Assembly (NCBI GenBank): GCA_949592205.1
Contig: CATIUR010000006.1
Span: 63,112,001 to 63,176,000 of the forward strand
From: Helichrysum umbraculigerum
Lineage: Eukaryota > Streptophyta > Magnoliopsida > Asterales > Asteraceae
Length of the DNA stretch: 64,000 nucleotides
Reading direction: 5' to 3'
The position numbers and the translations under genes are program-made. This document shows, piece after piece, positions 57,705 through 64,000 of the stretch. The number at the start of each line of letters is the position of its first letter. The first letter of the stretch is position 1. The notes beneath the pieces were generated by a model that did no database searches, was not told the DNA's origin, and worked only from the letters and a program-made list of their open reading frames with translations.

Positions 57705-59016
57705 TCAGTTAAATATCAGTCCTGCTTTCTTGATCACCTTAGGAAGAGTTACGACTAGCCCTCCATCTTTGATCTCCATCATGATGGGCTCGCAGATCTT
57801 CCTTGGTGGTAAATTAACCCTGGCGTTATAGTATTTACGGATGTCCTGTTTCTGCAAGTAGCCTTTGATGAACAGAGCGTTGATTTTCTTATTCAATTTG
57901 ACTTCCATTTTCTGGGGAAGAAAATCCTTGTCGTGGTCGAGTTCCAAATCAAGGAATACACGTAGTCCTTCATTGGTCTCCTCAGTCTCCTTTATTCCAG
58001 GAATATTTAAGGATATAAATGAGCCTTCACTTACGTCTATCATTTTATGTTTAGTCGGGAATATCTTTAGGCCTACTTCTCCCTTACTTGTCATCTTGGT
58101 CATCCTAATCAGTGTATGAGGTACGGTTTTTAAGAACCACGAAAACATCCTGCTTTTGAAACACTGACCATATTCGTCTGTAACATCATTCAGCATCAAA
58201 AACCATTCATTTATTGATTAATAAAGAGACCAAAATTCAACCAAAAGTCGATTAAAATTATATTTTCATATAAAAATTTGATTGAATCGATATTAGGATT
58301 TGTAACTTAGGTCGCAAACATTCGGCTTCTCACCAGATCTAGAATACATACACACAAAAGCATCCTCAATCCAAAAACCTATTAATGACCTTTTTTTAAT
58401 GCAATTCATCTTACACTAAAAGCTTTGCTCTATAAAAGCTTTTGAATTCAAATTTTATACACACAATTCACAAAAGGACCTTTTGCCCAAAGACTTCATT
58501 TTAGCAAAACTCTTACAAAAAAAAAAAAAAAAAAGGGCGCCTTTTGTCTCCAATAGAAAAAACCCATTCAATGGCTTTTTTTGGCAGAAAAAACCTCCCA
58601 TTATAATTGTATATTAAATATTATTTAATTAATAAGATTACAAGAATAAAAATATTAGGGAGGAATTGTTTAGTTGGGTAAGCATCAGTGTATTAATATT
58701 AATAATATAATATTAAGATTAATATTAATATTGGAGTTGCAATAGGAATATAGGATAAATGATACGGAGTATTTTATTTATTTATTCTAGTTCTAGAATA
58801 AACTATAAACTAAAATAGAATAAAAGCGATTAAACCCTAGAAACAGACAAACAATAACAGAAGCGATGTATAACAAGAGAACCGAAAGAAATAAAAATTC
58901 GTACCAGAGAAGAAAGTGCGTGGATGAGTTTGCAGAGAGGCTGGACGGAAACTGGGGACGACGACGGATCTGGTGGAGCCAATAAGAAGCTTCTTTAAAA
59001 CGAATGAAGAAGCCAT
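57705..59016 (-). CDS. HSP20-like (alpha-crystallin domain) protein, presumed mitochondrial; gene A', two exons
   Basis: Exon 1 is 59016-58905 (MASSFVLKKLLIGSTRSVVV..., 112 nt), with donor CTCTG|GTACGA. Exon 2 is 58177-57705 after TTACAG|ACGAAT. The product is 194 residues. It is the direct paralog of gene A: same junction codon (Asp38), same arm (DEYGQCFKSRMF), alpha-crystallin region with SLNIPGI, KGYLQKQDIRKYYNARVNLP and KDGGLVVTLPKV. The C-terminus is different and longer by three (KAGLIFN in place of KETT). Most differences from A are conservative, so the protein looks maintained. An upstream in-frame ATG at 59073 would add about 19 residues; the shared MASS start is preferred. The promoter keeps the TAAACTAAAATAAATAAAGC and AAACCCTA words of gene A, and intron 1 carries their inverted copy. 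Confidence 0.8.
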
Positions 59017-59150
59017 CGGAATTAGACAGAACCCACAAACAATTTGAACGAGTGTTGGTTTATAGGGTTTCAATCGCTTTATTTATTTTAGTTTATTGTA
59101 TTCTAGGTCATAAATAAAGTACTCCGTATCAATCCTATTTCAAACTCTGA
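58735..59150. repeat. inverted repeat flanking exon 1 of gene A'
   Basis: The plus strand at 58735-58843 (ATAGGA, GATACGGAGTA, TTTATTTAT, CTAGAATA, AAACTAAAATA, GCGATTAAACCCTAGAAAC) matches the minus-strand promoter at 59150-59055 word by word. Here no MITE interrupts the left arm, so the arms read as about 110 bp. Confidence 0.8.
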
Positions 59151-59344
59151 TACCAAATACGGAGTAATTCAATTACCCTTTTTAGAATTATTATTATTAT
59201 TATTCCTGTGATCTTTTCAATTAACAATTTACTTAAGCCAACTAATTAAAAATTTTCGGTATATCTTCTTCTTGTTATCTTTTTATTTAATTAATTAATT
59301 AACTACTAGGAAACCCATCCGAAGTAGCGAATTATTCATTCACA

Positions 59345-59537
59345 TACTCTTACATCGTCTAAGTTAAAGTGTCCGACTTTACACACAAATTTAGAATTCC
59401 TCAATGACTAAATTCTTTACCAATGAAATATCAGATATATCCACCTAAGTCTTGTTCAATTGATTCAAAATGAAAGTGGACACTTATCTGAATAACTCAA
59501 AATAATAATGTGTTTCTGGTGGGACAGAGGGAGTAGT
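59345..59537. mobile_element. degenerate Stowaway-like MITE, A' copy
   Basis: The counterpart of 12668-12859; ends ATACTCTTACATCGTC and TGGGACAGAGGGAGTA. Shared by both blocks. Confidence 0.55.
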
Positions 59538-59661
59538 ATAAATCTAAAGTTGGTTTACATGTTTTTCGAATTTTCGGTTTGTATTATGACTATACTTATT
59601 GTTACTTAAAGTTACAAAATTAAAAAGTCCTAAAAATAAGTTTATAATATATATATATATA

Positions 59662-60223
59662 GGGTATTGATCAAGAGGGAAGTGCCTTTTTGGGGGAAGG
59701 GGGGAAGCGTTAGTACGCATCAGGAAGCATATTACAATTATCAATCAAAACGTCAACAAAAAATTATTTTTGTCGGTAAATAGTAATCAAAATCGATGCT
59801 ATAAAGAATATTTTAACGAATGAATTTCATTTTTAAGTCATAACATTAATTGATGAATATTTATTTAATTAATTGTTAAGATGCAGTGTGATGCATATTA
59901 ACTAAGATGCATCGCGATGCATCATAAAACTTCACATTATTTGAAAAATATTTTTATTATTAAGATGCATTACAATGCAGATTAACTAATATGCACCGCG
60001 ATGCATCTTAACGGATTTGGATCAAATATTCATAAATCGATACTATAACTTGAAGAAAAAATTTATCAAGGAAGCTTAACATTTATAACATCGATTCTGA
60101 TTAACATTTACTAAATTTCAGTTTGCTTTTTTCGATATTAGTATAGGTGAAGGTAATATGCTTCCTGATGCGTACTAACGCTTCCCCCTTCCCTCAAAAA
60201 ATGGACTTCCCTCTGGATCATGC

Positions 60224-60226
<3 letters not shown>
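59662..60226. mobile_element. TA-microsatellite-bounded element 1 (565 bp)
   Basis: The left end GGGTATTGATCAAGAGGGAA and the inverse of the right end GTGGCATGATCCAGAGGGAA pair, and pairing continues through GCGTTAGTACGCATCAGGAA for about 70 bp. It lies directly between (TA)n tracts (59647-59661 and 60227-60298). The interior repeats GATGCAT-type words (AAGATGCAT, CGCGATGCATC). No coding frame. Confidence 0.8.

Positions 60227-60298
<72 letters not shown>
60227..60298. repeat. (TA)n microsatellite between two elements
   Basis: About 72 bp of pure TA separates the two related elements. Confidence 0.95.
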
Positions 60299-60301
<3 letters not shown>

Positions 60302-61560
60302 GGAGATCCTTGGGGAAGTAAAATAATTAGGGAATGAGGGAAGTGATTATCAGCCACACATTCTGGTCAATTCAAAAGTCAACGCGGTGACATTTTTGTA
60401 AATAACTTGAAATCACTTCCCTGAACATGCATTTCAAAAGCATGTTAATAAAAAACAACTAAAAACGTGATTTTCATCTTAAATTCATCAAATTAAAGCT
60501 TGAAACTTGCAAAAATAAATTTAAAAACACTAATACACAACTCGTTGAGCAAGATTGATTAACAATTGTTAGATTCAATAAAAAAAATGTTAGAAAATAG
60601 ATTTCATGAAGAAAAATGTAGAAACCCATAAAAAATCACAAATTCATTCAATTGAGTACAAAATTGAGATGTATATAAAGCAAAATTCAAATAAATCGAT
60701 CATATACATCAATAATCAAACAAACTTGTAGTTATTTTACGTATTACACAAAAAAAATCTCAAAATCAAAATTTTCAGAAAGTTAACACTCATTTGAAAT
60801 GCATGTTATAAAAATTACAATTTAAATATTCATTTATGATGAATATTTTAGCTTATATATGTTATTAGTGTATAATAACTCATATTCATCATAAATGCAT
60901 GTTAACATCTCATTGAGTCTTTAACATTCATTTATGACGAATATTAACTTATATCATGCTGATGAATATTATAACATTCATTTATAATGCATATTAACAC
61001 ATATATATTGTAATACATTGATGAATGTTATGTTATAACGTTCAACGATGTATAATAACTTATATAATGTAATATTCAACAAATATGAATGTTTAAGAAT
61101 CTTACTTGTAATTTTGATTAACATGCATTGCAAATGTATGTTAACGTTCTTGATATTTTCAAATTTGTGAAATTTGATGATTAATGACAACCATAATTTG
61201 ATTAATTACATGTTTATAAATTTTGTATGATGAAATTCGTTTAATTTTATTGTTTTCATTGGCAAAATAAAATTTTATATAAAAACCCAAAAGTTATACC
61301 CAAAATTTATAATTTTTGATGATTTCAAATCATGACGAATTGAAGATATGTATGAATGTGTTTGATGGATTGAAAAGTTTATAATGTTTTTAGTTGATGA
61401 ATTATTGAATTTGATGCTTTAATTTTGAATTTTAGACTAAAGTTGATTAAATGGGTATTGTATATGTATTATTTATTATATGAAAAAGGTGGGAGAAAAT
61501 TAGTGGCTAGGATTTACTTCCCTCCTTCCCTCAAATTTGATGCTTCCCTCTTGATCCTTC

Positions 61561-61562
<2 letters not shown>
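60299..61562. mobile_element. TA-microsatellite-bounded element 2 (1264 bp)
   Basis: The left end GGGGGAGATCCTTGGGGAAG pairs with the inverse of the right end GGGAAGGATCAAGAGGGAAG; further in, AGGGAATGAGGGAAGT pairs with AGGGAAGGAGGGAAGT. The GATCAAGAGGGAAG terminus is shared with element 1. (TA)n tracts bound it on both sides (60227-60298, 61563-61605). The interior is very AT-rich, with many ATTCATTTATGATG and ATGCATGTTAA words. No coding frame. Confidence 0.75.

Positions 61563-61605
<43 letters not shown>
61563..61605. repeat. (TA)n microsatellite
   Basis: About 43 bp of AT dinucleotides right of element 2. Confidence 0.95.
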
Positions 61606-61607
<2 letters not shown>

Positions 61608-61789
61608 ATAGGATAAGGTATATGTTATATATAAAACAAATATCTTTTGGTTTTATAATATTCATAATTAGAGTTTTAAACTTCTAAGAAACAGATAAAG
61701 CTAAATATAAATCTTTCTTTACTTATAACAAGAAAACCGGTCCAAAAATTAGACTTTTATAAATTAATGTGGACACTCAAATATTTAGT

Positions 61790-62585
61790 TTTTTTTTTCT
61801 AAAAAAAAAAAAAATATTCATTAAAAACTAGTCTACATATAGATTACTAGAAACAAGGCTCCAAGGAAGAGCACAAGAACCAACAAAAAAGAAACAAAAA
61901 GAAAACAAAAGCAACCCAATAAGTTATACACCATACATGAACACCAACTAAAACACCAAAAATATCATAATTAAGCAATTAAGATCTATAAAACTTAGCT
62001 ATGAGATCTAGAAACCCAACACGACCAATCCACAATCTTCTTCTTAGAAAACCTGTTTGAAATCCATAGAAGGGACAATCTTTCAATGCGCGCAAAAGGT
62101 CTTCATTACTTATTTTAACATCATCAAAATCAGCAGTAAAAACGATTCGGTTCCTCTAATTCCAAATAGCCCAAATCATGACCAAATTAATACCATGAAA
62201 AACTTTGTCAAGAATATCGTTACCAATCGAAGGCCCCTGGCTTGAAGCAACTATTTTAAGAAACAATGATGAGGGAAAATGAACTCCCCACCATTATCAC
62301 GTTCACGTTCTGAACTACATTCTCTTAACCTTTTAACACTCCAACAAACGATGGTTGATGTCCTCATCATGCTTGTCACAAAAGGGACAATGAGAGGAAG
62401 AAATGCTAATACCACGGTTTAAAAGATTTACACTAGTAGGAAAGCGATCAAGAGAAGCTCTCCAAGTGTAGATATTGACCTTTATAGGCAACCATGACTT
62501 CCAAATGTGATGAATACCGAGCTGGGTCAAGCCTCCACCTCCAAGAATCTTTAAAACCTGATAAGAGCTTAAGATTGTCAATAAT
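61790..62585 (-). pseudogene. LINE (non-LTR retrotransposon) 3' remnant with zf-RVT domain
   Basis: On the minus strand, 62581-62333 encodes the zinc-binding domain found after plant LINE reverse transcriptases: HIWKSWLPIKVNIYTWRASL, then DRFPTSVNLLNRGI and CPFCDKHDEDINHRLLEC. Downstream, a broken frame carries the WAIWN.RNRIVF motif with a stop in the middle (near 62160). The element ends in a T run at about 61791-61800 (poly(A) on the minus strand). Everything upstream, including the reverse transcriptase, is missing, a usual 5' truncation. Confidence 0.8.
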
Positions 62586-62621
62586 GGTTAGTAAATATAA
62601 TAAATCACTCATAGATCTCCC

Positions 62622-62626
<5 letters not shown>

Positions 62627-62677
<51 letters not shown>
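62627..62677. repeat. (TA)n microsatellite
   Basis: About 50 bp of pure TA just beyond the LINE remnant. Confidence 0.95.
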
Positions 62678-62679
<2 letters not shown>

Positions 62680-63575
62680 AAAAGAGGGAATTGTTTACCG
62701 ACCCTCTTCTCTTCATCATGCTTGTCATAGATAATTATTGTAGCTTGTTAACATTCATGTTCATGCTTATCTACGGGTAGCAAAAGTGTAAAAAATCCAT
62801 CTATTTTTAAAAGAGTTCAATTAATTCAAAAAATATATTACGGAACTCCATCCCCCAGATATGGATATGGAAAAATAGTTTGTTATTGTAATGAATATGA
62901 ATACAAATGTGGAACTAGAATAACAAATGGATATTGATATAGTGTCACTCAACTCATATTCAATTAATTGACATCTACCCAAATATCATGAAATTAGAAT
63001 TCAAAGTCAAAACATTGAAAATATATTTTTTTCCCTTAGTGTCCACATTATTCTAAATAACTTTCATTTTACTACCGCATAATTTAATGGATATCTCTTT
63101 ATTATATTAAAAGAAACCTATAATTAGGTTACCCTTCCATAATTAACTTTTTTTAAATTAATCTCCCCCCTCTAATCTTAATAGCCCTTTTATTTAGACC
63201 ATTGATCATCCTAATTAGTGGGTGACTACCTAATTAGCAAAAGCTAATGAAGTCAAATTACCTCTAATGACCATTATACCCATCCTAATAAAGAATGCCC
63301 TAATCCCTTTCTTCTTCCACTCAACTCCCCGTTCTTCCCTTTTTGTCTCGCGTAACACATAAAAAAAAAAAAACGTATCCCCTTCCCATGGGCTGTTAGC
63401 CAGCGACAAACACAGAGACAGGAGAAGCCCCGATTATCTGCCCAGATCGATTCAATATGCCATTTTTCTCCACTCTTTCGTACCATCGCCGGCAAAAACG
63501 GAACAGGTTGATGAAACCAATCGCCGTTTAGGAAGAGCTTTGTGGATGTAATCTGAATCCGGTTAATTCGATCTC
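62680..63575. other. intergenic DNA and putative promoter/5' UTR of the right-edge gene
   Basis: No coding frame. AT-rich until about 63290, then more GC/CT-rich (CTTCTTCCACTCAACTCCCC, CTCTTTCGTACCATCGCC), which looks like a plant core promoter and 5' UTR. No distinct TATA box was picked. Confidence 0.35.
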
Positions 63576-64000
63576 ATGCCTATGTTGAGGTGTAAGGTTA
63601 GTTGTTTCTTGTATTCACGATTTCATGGCTCTAATTGGATCTAGATTTATGATTTCTGTATTTTTGATTTCATATTTAAAGTCAGTAGTATGAAAAGATG
63701 AATACTGATATATGTATGTATGTACATAGAAATAGCTATTTATAACATGTCTATTAGTTCATTATCACCATGTATGGCAATTTTTGTTTGATTTTATTTG
63801 ATCTGGTAATTAGGGTTTATAGTATCAATTCACAATTTTAAGAAAAGTATATTAATTGGTTGGATTGTAAAACACGTGATCAGTTTCATTACAATAAGTG
63901 TGTTCATTACCTTCCATTATGATTCTCTTTTAATTGTAAATGATTTGTGTAGGTTTAAAGAGTTGTGGTTATGATGCAATTCTGAAGATGGAAGATAATC
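63576..64000 (+). CDS. probable gene start, truncated by the window edge
   Basis: ATGCCTATGTTGAGGT (63576-63591) is followed by a good donor, GTAAGG. An intron of about 361 bp ends TTTGTGTAG at 63952. The next exon continues in phase to the edge as CLKSCGYDAILKMEDN, giving a 21-residue start. No family can be named from this. The model rests only on splice-site quality and the open frame. The alternative is that this is still 5' UTR. Confidence 0.35.

Larger units (their letters stand above)
52661..59610. repeat. segmental duplication block A' (partner 7319-12930)
   Basis: Same orientation and order as block A. It is longer because of A'-specific insertions: two Tourist-like elements, a CCCGCGC-hairpin insertion, a LINE fragment and the 54.5-55.3-kb segment. 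It lacks the MITEs at 10028, 10683 and 10966 and the 1.35-kb insertion of block A. Confidence 0.85.

Noticed and set aside
63274..63495. 73-codon minus-strand frame near the right edge
   Set aside because: Low-complexity, overlaps the likely 5' UTR/promoter of the plus-strand gene start, no motif.

Overview
The window is nuclear plant DNA: AT-rich, intron-containing genes, dense MITEs, TA microsatellites and long LTR retrotransposons. The Ty3/gypsy gag-pol type and the hAT-like ends suggest a eudicot, probably Asteraceae; that placement is inference. No CRISPR, operon, tRNA or rRNA was seen.

Layout. 1-1220: six copies of a 169-bp satellite abutting a hAT-like right end. 1.2-7.3 kb: intergenic DNA with small DNA transposons and a broken RNA-recognition-motif (RRM) gene. 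7.3-19.9 kb: a duplicated block (A) with a two-exon HSP20-like gene on the minus strand, a 731-bp fold-back element, one exon-like fragment of an ADP-glucose pyrophosphorylase small subunit, and a second two-exon HSP20-like gene (B) on the plus strand. 19.9-21.3 kb: a Harbinger-like MITE with a hAT-like element nested in it. 21378-45132: a 23.8-kb Ty3/gypsy tandem (LTR-internal-LTR-internal-LTR, minus strand) flanked by one 5-bp target duplication, ATATT. 45.1-48.9 kb: more DNA transposons. 49.1-59.6 kb: the paralogous half, with a decayed plus-strand HSP20-like copy (B'), a 3' fragment of another copy, and block A' with an apparently intact minus-strand copy. 59.6-62.7 kb: two related elements between TA microsatellites, then a LINE remnant. 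63.5-64 kb: probable start of a gene cut by the window edge.

The host-gene content is mainly one small family: divergent small heat-shock (HSP20/alpha-crystallin) proteins with a 37-residue presumed mitochondrial presequence in exon 1 and the alpha-crystallin domain in exon 2. The order is A(-) B(+) [retrotransposon] B'(+) fragment A'(-). A and A' share several kb, so each gives the empty site for insertions in the other.

The less ordinary observations are: (i) an inverted copy of the A/A' promoter inside intron 1, so exon 1 sits between convergent promoter-like arms in both paralogs; (ii) the three-LTR tandem with defects shared by both internal copies; (iii) an extra sense ORF between PBS and gag that ends in a coiled-coil-like stretch and a membrane segment; (iv) arrays of a near-palindromic GGATCCGCCGGATC motif in every LTR; (v) the fold-back element; and (vi) the pair of TA-microsatellite-bounded elements. 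All comparisons were made by eye.
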